Origin: Siphonodentalium dalli
Lineage: Eukaryota; Mollusca; Scaphopoda; Gadilida; Siphonodentaliidae
Assembly: GCA_032622095.1 (NCBI GenBank)
Contig: CP136066.1
Location: 11,867,784 to 11,931,783, forward strand
Length of the DNA: 64,000 nucleotides
Direction of reading: 5' to 3'
Under the pieces are notes generated by a model. That model did not search any database, was not told where the DNA came from, and saw only the letters and a program-made list of their open reading frames with translations. This document shows positions 11,652 to 22,407 of this stretch, piece by piece (within the stretch, counting starts at the first letter, position 1; each line of letters begins with the position of its first letter). Both the position numbers and the translations under genes were made by a program.

Positions 11652-12025
11652 ATGGCTGCAAAATTTTCGAAACAGCAAGTGATCGACATGTTAATGGGAG
11701 ATGATAGCGATTTTAGCGGAGATTGCGGTTCCTCGTCATCAGAAGATTCATACGGCGATTACTCTCCCCTGCTACCAGCGCCAATGTGACCTCCATCGCC
11801 GATAGCAGCTTGAATACTAACCCGATTGGCTGGTCAAATAAACTTCGAAAGGTATCACTTCAGCCATTTACCCAAAGGACAGGGCCAGTTATACCAGATG
11901 AATTCGATACTGATACAGCAACAGCTTTGGACTATTTCAATTTGATGTTCTCGCCATCGAAGTATGCCGAAATAGCCAGGCATACTAACAACTATGCCAA
12001 GTGGAAAATGGAAGACTATATATAG
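11652..12025 (+). pseudogene. piggyBac transposase, N-terminal fragment, frameshifted
   Basis: An ATG at 11652 opens a frame whose product is acidic and serine-rich (GDDSDFSGDCGSSSSEDS), like piggyBac N termini, but it meets TGA at 11787. The continuation lies in a second frame (open from 11723 to 12025). It reads QPFTQRTGPVIPDEF...ALDYFNLMFSPSKYAEIARHTN, matching the start of the piggyBac DDE domain (F...GP...P...DYF..F......I...TN.YA). A stop follows MEDYI, and no DDE catalytic segment is found downstream. About 115 residues of a protein usually near 550-600 residues remain. The family call is from motif memory, not a database search. Confidence 0.75.
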
Positions 12026-12174
12026 TGCATGGACATCATAGAGAACCCAATGTGTATCGACTGTATATTGATATACTCAGTTAACATTCAAACTATCCAA
12101 CTATATTAATTGTTCACGCAACACATTTCATGATATACTTTCAAATTTGGTGAATTGCACGATTTGACTCATTT

Positions 12175-13175
12175 ATAATTTCAAACCAAAGAATTGTCGA
12201 CAACACCTGGTCAAATGGTCATGCTAATGCGGTTGGGTCCTGCTGAATTGATATGATGCTGTTAGGGCAAACTGTGGCTGTTAACAAAAATTACCGTTAT
12301 TTTATTTTTAATTTGTCTCAATCGCGGTGTTCCGATAATCTGAAAATCCATTATGCGTATCAAATTATAACATTCAAAAACAAATTTATTGCGAAATATT
12401 TTTAAAGATACGGGCGGCGTTCGCGGTGGGTATGGTGTTAAAATATTCATCTCCGTCAAAAACCACCATAAACAGAAGGAATAGTAAGCTATAGACAGAC
12501 TTTGTTCTTATGCCAATCAGAAATATGGAATAGACAGTGTTATTGTCAATGTGTTCCCCTTTGTTGTGTAAACAAAAGCAAAAAACGTTACGTTTCCTGG
12601 CTTTTATTTAGATCCGGATATGGCAAACATAAAGAGCGTTATTTGTTACTTTTTTCCTGATATGGAAATAATAAAGAGCGTTATATCATTTTTTATGATT
12701 AACCAATATAATGTCGGTCTGTTATGTAAACAGAATCACAACTTATGTAACACGACTCTTGTTTACGTACACCACTGTACGTCTTGACGACAATATAATA
12801 TTTACGCGCTGATTATGTTTGGAATATGTGTGGAACTGTATATATATATGTTGGCGTTCATTCTGTTGATGGCGATTTGAACAAATATAAATATTTCTGT
12901 AACGAATGCCGCCCGTGACTTTAATAATGGTTGCATTAGTTGGAAATCGACTATAATTATTATTATATTTTCTTGAATATTTTTTTATCAAATCGCTCTA
13001 GTTATTCAATCATCGTGAAAATTACAACTTTAGAAAAGTAACGGTACTTTTTCGTAACGGAATCAGTTTGCCCTACCTGCATCATAGCAATTCAACATAC
13101 CACCGGCATCATAGCCTATTAGCATGACCACTTGACCAGGGGTGGACACACGACAGCTCAGCTACAATTATGTAT
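12175..13175. repeat. Imperfect inverted repeat of about 100-bp arms nested in the piggyBac element
   Basis: The arm near 12180-12275 (AGCATGACCATTTGACCAGG on the complement, then AGCATCATATCAATTCAGC, ending AGGGCAAACTG) is matched in inverse orientation near 13065-13175 (CAGTTTGCCCT, then GCATCATAGCAATTCAACA and AGCATGACCACTTGACCAGG). Spacing between arms is about 800 bp. It may be a separate foldback element that replaced transposase sequence. The right arm is copied again at about 16455-16565 by the tandem duplication. Confidence 0.6.
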
Positions 13176-13179
13176 TATT

Positions 13180-14550
13180 CTTTCAAACCGCTGAACATCA
13201 AATGGCTGGTGTTACATGCATGTTTCAGTCGGACGTTATGTTACAATTTGCTTGATCGAAGATTTCACAAACTATTTTCTCAAACATGTTTGGTTTCTTG
13301 AGTAAAAGGAAAGATCTATATCAACACAATTTGTACATTGTGCGGTCCTTTTTCTGATAATGTTGGTATATGTTTCTGGTGTTTCTGACGTATGTCATAA
13401 AATAGTGTGTATTCGCACACCTATATACCGGTATATGGATTGTTTCAAATTTCTCTTATATGCTATAATGCTAAATTTTAAATGGTGATGACATACAGTG
13501 TTTGCACGAAGATGAACTTCCACACTTAGCACGACGTGTTATATAATAGGTGTTTTTGAAGTCGAAAATGCTGATAAATGTTACATTTGCATGTTAGTTT
13601 ATAGTAATAAACAATCGCAAACATCACCGTTCTGAAAATATATTTTAAAACCTTACTTGAATTTCGTAGTGCGACATCGCGTTATTTTGGCTGAACGAAA
13701 TAGAGGATATATAGCGTTCTGAACTGATACCGGACAAATATATTTATTTATTTTCGAGAGCGACTAGCTACATGTACTTTTCGCCAGCGGAAATACATTA
13801 TTTCTGGCAGTAGCCACAGAAACTCATTATCTCCAGAAACAATGTACTTTCGGCCACGACAAGTTGGTCGCGAAATTTAGTCCTTGGGCCATATCATGAG
13901 ATATTTCTGGTATCCACTTAAAATATTATAGATATCCTCTCTTTAATTGTCTTCTAGATAAGAAGAAAACAGAACACATTTGCTTTGAATTGTTTACAAA
14001 ATACTTTTGGGAGTTGGTGACTTTTTCCAAATAAGACGGGTCTAAATCCTGAGCAAGGATCATTTGTATAGGATATATTTTATTGTCACAATGTGACATT
14101 CGTGTGCATACACGTCGTGGTCACTTCACCTCATGTAATCTTCGTAAATAATCACATTTTGTATGGAATATTAAAAGTAACATTTCAGAGCTGACGAAAC
14201 GCACAATACATATAGTTTAATATACTGATACTGAACTAATCCCAATGAAAAAGTCAAAGATACTAGCTTGCCCAGGGCTCTTATACTCAGGTGTCGATTT
14301 TTCTCATATTACGACACACGTCCCGGCTTACGCTCATTATCCCCAAGTGGAGCTGTCACTCCAATCGATTACCCTCACTGCGTCAACACAGTAACAGGTT
14401 TACCACCATTTATGGAGCAACGGGATACTTTCCGACAAGCCAAATACTTATGGGGAAATAGCGTCTGGTACTTGATATATACCCGGGAACACACCGTCGG
14501 TATCATGTTATAGCTGCAGGGAGATGACGGGGTGGCTTATACAGCTAGTG
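13180..14550. other. AT-rich interior of the piggyBac remnant
   Basis: No recognisable gene. An 81-codon plus frame (14268-14513, exactly repeated at 17640-17885) ends next to the right terminus. It has no piggyBac C-terminal cysteine cluster and no other feature I recognise; its preservation in two copies only reflects the duplication. Confidence 0.5.
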
Positions 14551-14891
14551 TGGGAACTAAAGAGTTAAGCATATGTGCATATTTAATAAGCCAACAATTG
14601 GAATCACAACAGAGAAGATTGGCGGGGGTCCCTTGCGCTTGCGCGATCTGTCCATCGAAAAATATTTAGACATCTCAAGACAAATAAGACCCAATAACTT
14701 AATATACTGAATAGATACATCTATTGCCTGAGTGACTAATATTTATATTTGTTACAATGAGGTCAAATAGTTGCGAAGCCAGCACCACAATTCTTTTCCT
14801 CCATAGTAAATCTTAAAACAACTTCTAAAGAATTATTTATTTACCTTATATTTGGTATGGAGCGTCCTTGGTTTACTGGAGTTCAGATTTG

Positions 14892-15896
14892 TGAATGAAT
14901 GAGTTTATTGCTAGCCACGAATTGACATGGAACATGCATACATATATACAAAAGCACCAAAATATATCGATGCGCAGTAGGGAACATCAGCATAAATACA
15001 CATATATCTAATATACATTCAATATATATATACTGGTAACTCAACACCGCTACTCACAATTGTGAGCAGATCTTGATCATGCACCGTCCATACTTCACAC
15101 CCACATCGAAATTCAAAGGAAAATAAATTGAGTCCCTCTGTGCAAACAAAAGGATGTGGTTAAAGAGGCGCATTTGGGTAAGGTGTATAGTCATATTAAA
15201 ACACCCTTTTACTTAATTCTCTGAATGCTTTATTCAAGAAAATCGACACGGATTTCAGAAGGCTCACATTCTGTGTGGAGAGAAGTCTGTGAAACTTCCC
15301 CCTGTCTGGGATCTCCCAATGACATTTCGGGATATATTGTCTACGCAATTCATTGAAATAACTACACATAATCATAAGGTGATATTCGTCGCCCAGGCCA
15401 GATTGACAAAGGGGACATACTCTTTGTTCTTTCTGTATCTTTTTCCATCGGCCACTTTCTATGGCTAATCGGTGATTAGAAGTTCTTATCTTCATGAGAG
15501 ATTCACTCAAATGTGATGGTAGTTCGATCAAATACGTTTTCATTTCGAACGTGGGAGTTATAAAGTTATACAAATTACCCCTGGATGTTGACATCATGTT
15601 ACCATACCATTCTTGGTGAAACTGGTCGATCAAGATCTGCTTTAATTGTGCGCTGTCACGTTTAGAGAGTTGTAATTGTGCAATCCATTTGGAATTAGAA
15701 CCAGTGTTTTGCAATATACTTTTTATGGATCTGACCCATCTAAGTTTGTGTTCATAACTGCTGTCATTTTGATATAACGTGTAAGCAATATGGTACATAT
15801 TTTTGGCCAATTCAGAACCCTCGTCAGATAATAATTTTGACCAGTAAGAAATAGCTCGACATTTGGCCTCTATTATAAGAGGATGCCTTCCTAACT
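14892..15896 (-). pseudogene. 3' fragment of the non-LTR retrotransposon (duplication copy)
   Basis: Carries the 3' UTR and the last 204 codons (15196-15810) of the ORF2 described at 18568-22401, including the terminal C-x2-C-x8-H-x4-C cluster. It is not an ordinary 5'-truncated insertion: its upstream breakpoint coincides with the junction of the tandem duplication, and the flank beyond its 3' end matches the flank of the full element. It therefore arose by DNA-level duplication. Confidence 0.92.
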
Positions 15897-17940
15897 TTGT
15901 TCTTATGCCAATCAGAAATATGGAATAGACAGTGTTATTGTCAATGTGTTCCCCTTTGTTGTGTAAACAAAAGCAAAAAACGTTACGTTTCCTGGCTTTT
16001 ATTTAGATCCGGATATGGCAAACATAAAGAGCGTTATTTGTTACTTTTTTCCTGATATGGAAATAATAAAGAGCGTTATATCATTTTTTATGATTAACCA
16101 ATATAATGTCGGTCTGTTATGTAAACAGAATCACAACTTATGTAACACGACTCTTGTTTACGTACACCACTGTACGTCTTGACGACAATATAATATTTAC
16201 GCGCTGATTATGTTTGGAATATGTGTGGAACTGTATATATATATGTTGGCGTTCATTCTGTTGATGGCGATTTGAACAAATATAAATATTTCTGTAACGA
16301 ATGCCGCCCGTGACTTTAATAATGGTTGCATTAGTTGGAAATCGACTATAATTATTATTATATTTTCTTGAATATTTTTTTATCAAATCGCTCTAGTTAT
16401 TCAATCATCGTGAAAATTACAACTTTAGAAAAGTAACGGTACTTTTTCGTAACGGAATCAGTTTGCCCTACCTGCATCATAGCAATTCAACATACCACCG
16501 GCATCATAGCCTATTAGCATGACCACTTGACCAGGGGTGGACACACGACAGCTCAGCTACAATTATGTATTATTCTTTCAAACCGCTGAACATCAAATGG
16601 CTGGTGTTACATGCATGTTTCAGTCGGACGTTATGTTACAATTTGCTTGATCGAAGATTTCACAAACTATTTTCTCAAACATGTTTGGTTTCTTGAGTAA
16701 AAGGAAAGATCTATATCAACACAATTTGTACATTGTGCGGTCCTTTTTCTGATAATGTTGGTATATGTTTCTGGTGTTTCTGACGTATGTCATAAAATAG
16801 TGTGTATTCGCACACCTATATACCGGTATATGGATTGTTTCAAATTTCTCTTATATGCTATAATGCTAAATTTTAAATGGTGATGACATACAGTGTTTGC
16901 ACGAAGATGAACTTCCACACTTAGCACGACGTGTTATATAATAGGTGTTTTTGAAGTCGAAAATGCTGATAAATGTTACATTTGCATGTTAGTTTATAGT
17001 AATAAACAATCGCAAACATCACCGTTCTGAAAATATATTTTAAAACCTTACTTGAATTTCGTAGTGCGACATCGCGTTATTTTGGCTGAACGAAATAGAG
17101 GATATATAGCGTTCTGAACTGATACCGGACAAATATATTTATTTATTTTCGAGAGCGACTAGCTACATGTACTTTTCGCCAGTAGCCACAGAAACTCATT
17201 ATCTCCAGAAACAATGTACTTTCGGCCACGACAAGTTGGTCGCGAAATTTAGTCCTTGGGCCATATCATGAGATATTTCTGGTATCCACTTAAAATATTA
17301 TAGATATCCTCTCTTTAATTGTCTTCTAGATAAGAAGAAAACAGAACACATTTGCTTTGAATTGTTTACAAAATACTTTTGGGAGTTGGTGACTTTTTCC
17401 AAATAAGACGGGTCTAAATCCTGAGCAAGGATCATTTGTATAGGATATATTTTATTGTCACAATGTGACATTCGTGTGCATACACGTCGTGGTCACTTCA
17501 CCTCATGTAATCTTCGTAAATAATCACATTTTGTATGGAATATTAAAAGTAACATTTCAGAGCTGACGAAACGCACAATACATATAGTTTAATATACTGA
17601 TACTGAACTAATCCCAATGAAAAAGTCAAAGATACTAGCTTGCCCAGGGCTCTTATACTCAGGTGTCGATTTTTCTCATATTACGACACACGTCCCGGCT
17701 TACGCTCATTATCCCCAAGTGGAGCTGTCACTCCAATCGATTACCCTCACTGCGTCAACACAGTAACAGGTTTACCACCATTTATGGAGCAACGGGATAC
17801 TTTCCGACAAGCCAAATACTTATGGGGAAATAGCGTCTGGTACTTGATATATACCCGGGAACACACCGTCGGTATCATGTTATAGCTGCAGGGAGATGAC
17901 GGGGTGGCTTATACAGCTAGTGTGGGAACTAAAGAGTTAA
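15897..17940 (+). mobile_element. Second copy of the right part of the piggyBac remnant
   Basis: Repeats 12502-14568 minus 23 bp and ends at TGGGAACTAAAGAG followed by TTAA near 17937-17940. It has no left terminus, so it is an orphan right end. Confidence 0.9.
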
Positions 17941-18567
17941 GCATATGTGCATATTTAATAAGCCAACAATTGGAATCACAACAGAGAAGATTGGCGGGGG
18001 TCCCTTGCGCTTGCGCGATCTGTCCATCGAAAAATATTTAGACATCTCAAGACAAATAAGACCCAATAACTTAATATACTGAATAGATACATCTATTGCC
18101 TGAGTGACTAATATTTATATTTGTTACAATGAGGTCAAATAGTTGCGAAGCCAGCACCACAATTCTTTTCCTCCATAGTAAATCTTAAAACAACTTCTAA
18201 AGAATTATTTATTTACCTTATATTTGGTATGGAGCGTCCTTGGTTTACTGGAGTTCAGATTTGTGAATGAATGAGTTTATTGCTAGCCACGAATTGACAT
18301 GGAACATGCATACATATATACAAAAGCACCAAAATATATCGATGCGCAGTAGGGAACATCAGCATAAATACACATATATCTAATATACATTCAATATATA
18401 TATACTGGTAACTCAACACCGCTACTCACAATTGTGAGCAGATCTTGATCATGCACCGTCCATACTTCACACCCACATCGAAATTCAAAGGAAAATAAAT
18501 TGAGTCCCTCTGTGCAAACAAAAGGATGTGGTTAAAGAGGCGCATTTGGGTAAGGTGTATAGTCATA

Positions 18568-21500
18568 TTAAAACACCCTTTTACTTAATTCTCTGAATGC
18601 TTTATTCAAGAAAATCGACACGGATTTCAGAAGGCTCACATTCTGTGTGGAGAGAAGTCTGTGAAACTTCCCCCTGTCTGGGATCTCCCAATGACATTTC
18701 GGGATATATTGTCTACGCAATTCATTGAAATAACTACACATAATCATAAGGTGATATTCGTCGCCCAGGCCAGATTGACAAAGGGGACATACTCTTTGTT
18801 CTTTCTGTATCTTTTTCCATCGGCCACTTTCTATGGCTAATCGGTGATTAGAAGTTCTTATCTTCATGAGAGATTCACTCAAATGTGATGGTAGTTCGAT
18901 CAAATACGTTTTCATTTCGAACGTGGGAGTTATAAAGTTATACAAATTACCCCTGGATGTTGACATCATGTTACCATACCATTCTTGGTGAAACTGGTCG
19001 ATCAAGATCTGCTTTAATTGTGCGCTGTCACGTTTAGAGAGTTGTAATTGTGCAATCCATTTGGAATTAGAACCAGTGTTTTGCAATATACTTTTTATGG
19101 ATCTGACCCATCTAAGTTTGTGTTCATAACTGCTGTCATTTTGATATAACGTGTAAGCAATATGGTACATATTTTTGGCCAATTCAGAACCCTCGTCAGA
19201 TAATAATTTTGACCAGTAAGAAATAGCTCGACATTTGGCCTCTATTATAAGAGGATGCCTTCCTAACTCTCCATAAACCATGAAATTTGGCGTACTAGAT
19301 TTCATGCCGAGTAAAATTTTGCAGAACTTGATATGCACGGCTTCAACCGTTTTCATTGACTCAAAAAACCATATTTCACTGCTGTATAATAAAATTGGTA
19401 GAACCATAGCATCAAACAGCTGTAGCATGAGGTCTACTGGGAACTTCATATTTCTGGTTTTGTTCAAGAGGGCATACATTGCTTTGGTCGCTACTCTGCT
19501 GGTTTTTTTGACTGCCCTACAAAATCTGCCATTGTAAAAGAATTCTACCCCTAGGTACATGAATTCTTTTACAATATCTATATGTATACCGTTATATACA
19601 AACACGGGTAAGCACTTGGGTTGTCTTTTACAAAATATCACAACTTTAGTTTTTTGCGTGTTTACTTGAAGACCCCAAGCGATTGCATAATCATGAAACG
19701 CTGAAAGTGCTCTGTGCATTGAAGCTTCGTCTTCAGTCAACAGAATGGTATCATCAGCATAAAATAAACATAGAAGGCCTATATAATACTTTAGATTTGT
19801 ATAGAATAATTCATCAAGGTATTTCAAATTGCCTATGGCACAATCATTAATAAATTCCTGTAAATCGTTGATATATAAAGAAAATAAAAACGGTGACATT
19901 AATTCACCCTGGAAAAGACCAATATGGCTCTCGAAATAATCTGATTTGGTCATGCCAATCTTAACACAAGTTTTTATTTGGCTATACAATTCTTTAATCA
20001 CTCTGAAAATTTTCCCATTGATACCATTTCTGATCATTTTCAAAAACAGTCCATCGCGCCAAACTGTATCGAACGCTTTTCTAAAGTCAAAAAATGTGCA
20101 ATATAATTTTTTTCCACTTGCGAGGTATATTTCCATCAAAATGTTTAGTATGAACATATTATCGGTTGTAGAATATTTCCTCCTAAAACCACTCTGGTTA
20201 TTACTAATGAGTTTAAATTTTTCAGAGAATATGGTCAGTCTATTGTTCAGTATTGAAGTGAATAGTTTTGCCAGGCAACTCAAAAGAGTAATACCTCTGT
20301 ATGATTCCGGATCAAGTCTCTCACCCTTTTTCTTGTAAATCGGATGTATGCTTCCAATAGCCCAGTCTTCTGGGAAATAGCCCGTGTCTACTATCAAATT
20401 GAAGAAATAGAAATACACGTCGATCATCTCGTCCTCCGATGACTTGATATATTCATTATACAGTTGATCTATAGACTCTATACCGGGTGCTTTATTATTT
20501 TTCAGTCTGGATATAGCTGCTCTTATCTCGCCCCTTGTAATTTCAGCGTTAAGGTCACTACCATCCGACTCATCGTATATATCGTTAAATTCATTGTCGA
20601 GGTTAACATTGTCATTATTTCCTTCGTTTAGCGTTTTGAAATGCTCATAGAAGGAATTCATATTCGAGCTAATAATGTCGCTTCCGTTATCCCTTCTTGG
20701 TTCATTAGTATGAACAAGATTGTTAAGTTTTTGCCAAAAATCTTTACTTGAAGTATTGCGCAAATTTCTGAGCTCGTTAATATTTGTTTTACGATCACAA
20801 TTAATTTGTGTATCCATAGTTGTTCTATATACAACAGCTGATTCTTTTAAACGTACTTTATTGAGCTCAGTTTGACTTCGATTGTATTCGGACTTGCACC
20901 TATTGAAATTTATGCGTTTCTCTTTGCATTCGTCGTCAAACCACGTCTGATCAATTCGGTGAGTTTTATCCTTTTGTTTGCCACTTCGGCGCACACCACA
21001 TGTCGCTCCAGCGGTGTCCAATAAAAGTGCAGTTATCTCCCTGCACACGCTATTTATATCGCTGCGAGAAGCTTCTTTCATATCGAGAAGAGAAGTGCTA
21101 ATTTTATTCAGATTTATCTGGTCTATATTACTTGAATAAACTGATGCATGTTCTGATTGCCAGCGCTTTGGTCTCGCGTTGGCTTTATCCCCTCCCTTGT
21201 TTTTCGAACTGTCATTTTCCTCATGCTGTTCGGGATCAGTGCTACGAGATTGTTTCAAATTCGAATTAAGTTCTATATGTAGCCCTTTGTGGATATCGGA
21301 GTTAATGGGCGAAAAATCTAATACCTTGAAATTTTGCAAACACGGGAAGACGTTTTTACTTGCGATAGCATAATCTATGACTGACTTGTCGCGACAAGTG
21401 GCTCTGCCGATGCCTTTGTCGTTCCCATATCGCCCATTTAAAATCCTTATCTTACAAATCCCACACAAATTTATTAACTTATGACCATAACTAGTTGGGT

Positions 21501-22401
21501 TGCCCTGATCCTCTGAACATCTAGATGGTACCTGCCAACTGGAGTCATTTACGGTGCATATATCATCCAGTATAATTTCTGACATATTTCCATTTGTTGC
21601 ATGTCGAATATCAACCCCGTCTAAATCTAGCGTATCGCTCAGACATTTAGTGCGTGCATTGAAATCACCAACTAGAAGAATTTTGTCTTTCTTCTGCAAA
21701 TAGCTAAGTTCGCCAATCAATTTAGTATCCCAATCGTCGTCGGCGTATCTAGTGCCCGACGGCGGAATATATACAGCGCCGACAACCAGTGTCGATTCAC
21801 CAAAGGTTACTTGGACCCATGCCACATTCTTCGACTCTGATTTAATAATTTTGGCTGTATTTGAAATTGAAGATTTAATTGCTATAATTATACCACCACA
21901 CCGTTTCCCATTTCCAATGTTTTTGCCTTTTGTGGCGATCACGTCAAAATTAGGTATAATGACTGTATCTTGTGCGAATAATTTCGTTTCAGATAAACAA
22001 AGGATATCGTACTGATTCACGAATTCTACGAAATCTGGATAATTTAATCTTTTATCCAAACCGCATACGTTTAAGGACAATATTTTCAGTGAACATTTTG
22101 TGTAAATTTTACTATCATCATGCTCGTTTCTTGAAGAATGTGCATGTATGTCCAGATAACCATCGCGTTTACAGACGTGTATACCATTAATGTCACCGTT
22201 ATGAGAAAATTCACATATAGGCACATGTATACATGTCGTATCATTAAATACATTATCGTGAATATTTGAACTACATGTCGAACATTCACATATAGGCACA
22301 TGTATACATGTCGTATCATTATTAAATACATTATCGTGAATATTTGAACTACATGTCTGTAACTGTTTTTGGGTTACGCAAATGTTACCCCGCGCAGACA
22401 C
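18568..22401 (-). CDS. Non-LTR retrotransposon ORF2: AP endonuclease plus reverse transcriptase
   Basis: This is an unbroken 1277-codon frame for target-primed reverse transcription. Residues about 105-375 form an exonuclease-endonuclease-phosphatase domain: N111 in SLNVCGL, E138 in LSETK, GDFNA at 245-249, VIDYA at 341-345 and SDIH at 368-371. The RT spans about 630-920: KAPGIESID, FDFRKAFDTVW (motif A, 771-781), FQGELMSPFLF in place of the usual G-P/R-QG form, and YADDT at 881-885. A C-terminal CPLC...H...C cluster sits at 1205-1222. There is no RNase H. No ATG lies upstream of the endonuclease core; the first internal Met is residue 273, after N111, E138 and D246. The frame begins here at GTG and is in phase with ORF1b, separated only by a TGA. 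The enzyme assignment is secure; how translation starts is open. Confidence 0.93.
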   Translation of the reverse strand: MSARGNICVTQKQLQTCSSNIHDNVFNNDTTCIHVPICECSTCSSNIHDNVFNDTTCIHVPICEFSHNGDINGIHVCKRDGYLDIHAHSSRNEHDDSKIYTKCSLKILSLNVCGLDKRLNYPDFVEFVNQYDILCLSETKLFAQDTVIIPNFDVIATKGKNIGNGKRCGGIIIAIKSSISNTAKIIKSESKNVAWVQVTFGESTLVVGAVYIPPSGTRYADDDWDTKLIGELSYLQKKDKILLVGDFNARTKCLSDTLDLDGVDIRHATNGNMSEIILDDICTVNDSSWQVPSRCSEDQGNPTSYGHKLINLCGICKIRILNGRYGNDKGIGRATCRDKSVIDYAIASKNVFPCLQNFKVLDFSPINSDIHKGLHIELNSNLKQSRSTDPEQHEENDSSKNKGGDKANARPKRWQSEHASVYSSNIDQINLNKISTSLLDMKEASRSDINSVCREITALLLDTAGATCGVRRSGKQKDKTHRIDQTWFDDECKEKRINFNRCKSEYNRSQTELNKVRLKESAVVYRTTMDTQINCDRKTNINELRNLRNTSSKDFWQKLNNLVHTNEPRRDNGSDIISSNMNSFYEHFKTLNEGNNDNVNLDNEFNDIYDESDGSDLNAEITRGEIRAAISRLKNNKAPGIESIDQLYNEYIKSSEDEMIDVYFYFFNLIVDTGYFPEDWAIGSIHPIYKKKGERLDPESYRGITLLSCLAKLFTSILNNRLTIFSEKFKLISNNQSGFRRKYSTTDNMFILNILMEIYLASGKKLYCTFFDFRKAFDTVWRDGLFLKMIRNGINGKIFRVIKELYSQIKTCVKIGMTKSDYFESHIGLFQGELMSPFLFSLYINDLQEFINDCAIGNLKYLDELFYTNLKYYIGLLCLFYADDTILLTEDEASMHRALSAFHDYAIAWGLQVNTQKTKVVIFCKRQPKCLPVFVYNGIHIDIVKEFMYLGVEFFYNGRFCRAVKKTSRVATKAMYALLNKTRNMKFPVDLMLQLFDAMVLPILLYSSEIWFFESMKTVEAVHIKFCKILLGMKSSTPNFMVYGELGRHPLIIEAKCRAISYWSKLLSDEGSELAKNMYHIAYTLYQNDSSYEHKLRWVRSIKSILQNTGSNSKWIAQLQLSKRDSAQLKQILIDQFHQEWYGNMMSTSRGNLYNFITPTFEMKTYLIELPSHLSESLMKIRTSNHRLAIESGRWKKIQKEQRVCPLCQSGLGDEYHLMIMCSYFNELRRQYIPKCHWEIPDRGKFHRLLSTQNVSLLKSVSIFLNKAFRELSKRVF
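22211..22357 (-). repeat. In-frame tandem repeat (75/78 bp) in the N-terminal leader of ORF2
   Basis: Two successive copies encode TCSSNIHDNVFN(N)DTTCIHV followed by PICE-S at residues about 16-66 of ORF2, ahead of the endonuclease. The copies differ by one codon and one or two substitutions. The length difference is a multiple of three, so the frame is kept. Confidence 0.92.
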
Positions 22402-22407
22402 ATATCA
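22399..22407 (-). other. ORF1 stop / ORF2 start junction (TGA TAT GTG), same frame
   Basis: ORF1b ends at TGA (22407-22405) and ORF2 continues in the same phase with TAT GTG TCT. An ATG overlapping TAT-GTG (22403-22401) is in a different frame that closes after nine codons. ORF2 is therefore reached by stop readthrough, by reinitiation at a non-AUG codon, or from an AUG removed by mutation. Confidence 0.8.

Larger units (their letters stand above)
11306..14568 (+). mobile_element. Decayed piggyBac element, 3255 bp between TTAA sites
   Basis: The left end TTAA (11306-11309) is followed by CTCTTTACTTCCCA. The right end is TGGGAACTAAAGAG followed by TTAA (14565-14568). The two termini are inverted complements with one mismatch, which is the arrangement of piggyBac elements: TTAA target duplication and short terminal inverted repeats. 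Just inside the left end are repeated AAGCG...GACGC motifs, and a transposase N-terminal fragment follows. The expected remainder of the transposase, including its catalytic core, is absent. The interior instead holds an inverted-repeat structure at about 12175-13175 and AT-rich sequence, so the element is non-autonomous. Confidence 0.8.
12502..19268. repeat. Tandem segmental duplication, two units of 3395 and 3372 bp
   Basis: Unit 1 is 12502-15896 and unit 2 is 15897-19268. The breakpoints share only the microhomology ACT: AGACAGACT|TTG at the left, CCTAACT|TTG at the unit junction and CCTAACT|CTC at the right end. The units look identical by eye except that a 23-bp segment (CGGAAATACATTATTTCTGG plus CAG, in unit 1 near 13790) is missing from unit 2 near 17171. 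That difference accounts exactly for the 23-bp length difference. Each unit contains the right half of the piggyBac remnant and the 3' end of the non-LTR retrotransposon. A false duplication in assembly cannot be excluded. Confidence 0.9.

Noticed and set aside
14268-14513. 81-codon frame repeated exactly at 17640-17885, seeming conserved
   Set aside because: Conservation is due to the segmental duplication; no piggyBac C-terminal cysteine cluster or other domain is visible.
15196-15810. Independent 204-codon gene on the minus strand
   Set aside because: Identical to the C-terminal part of ORF2 of the retrotransposon and explained by the tandem duplication.
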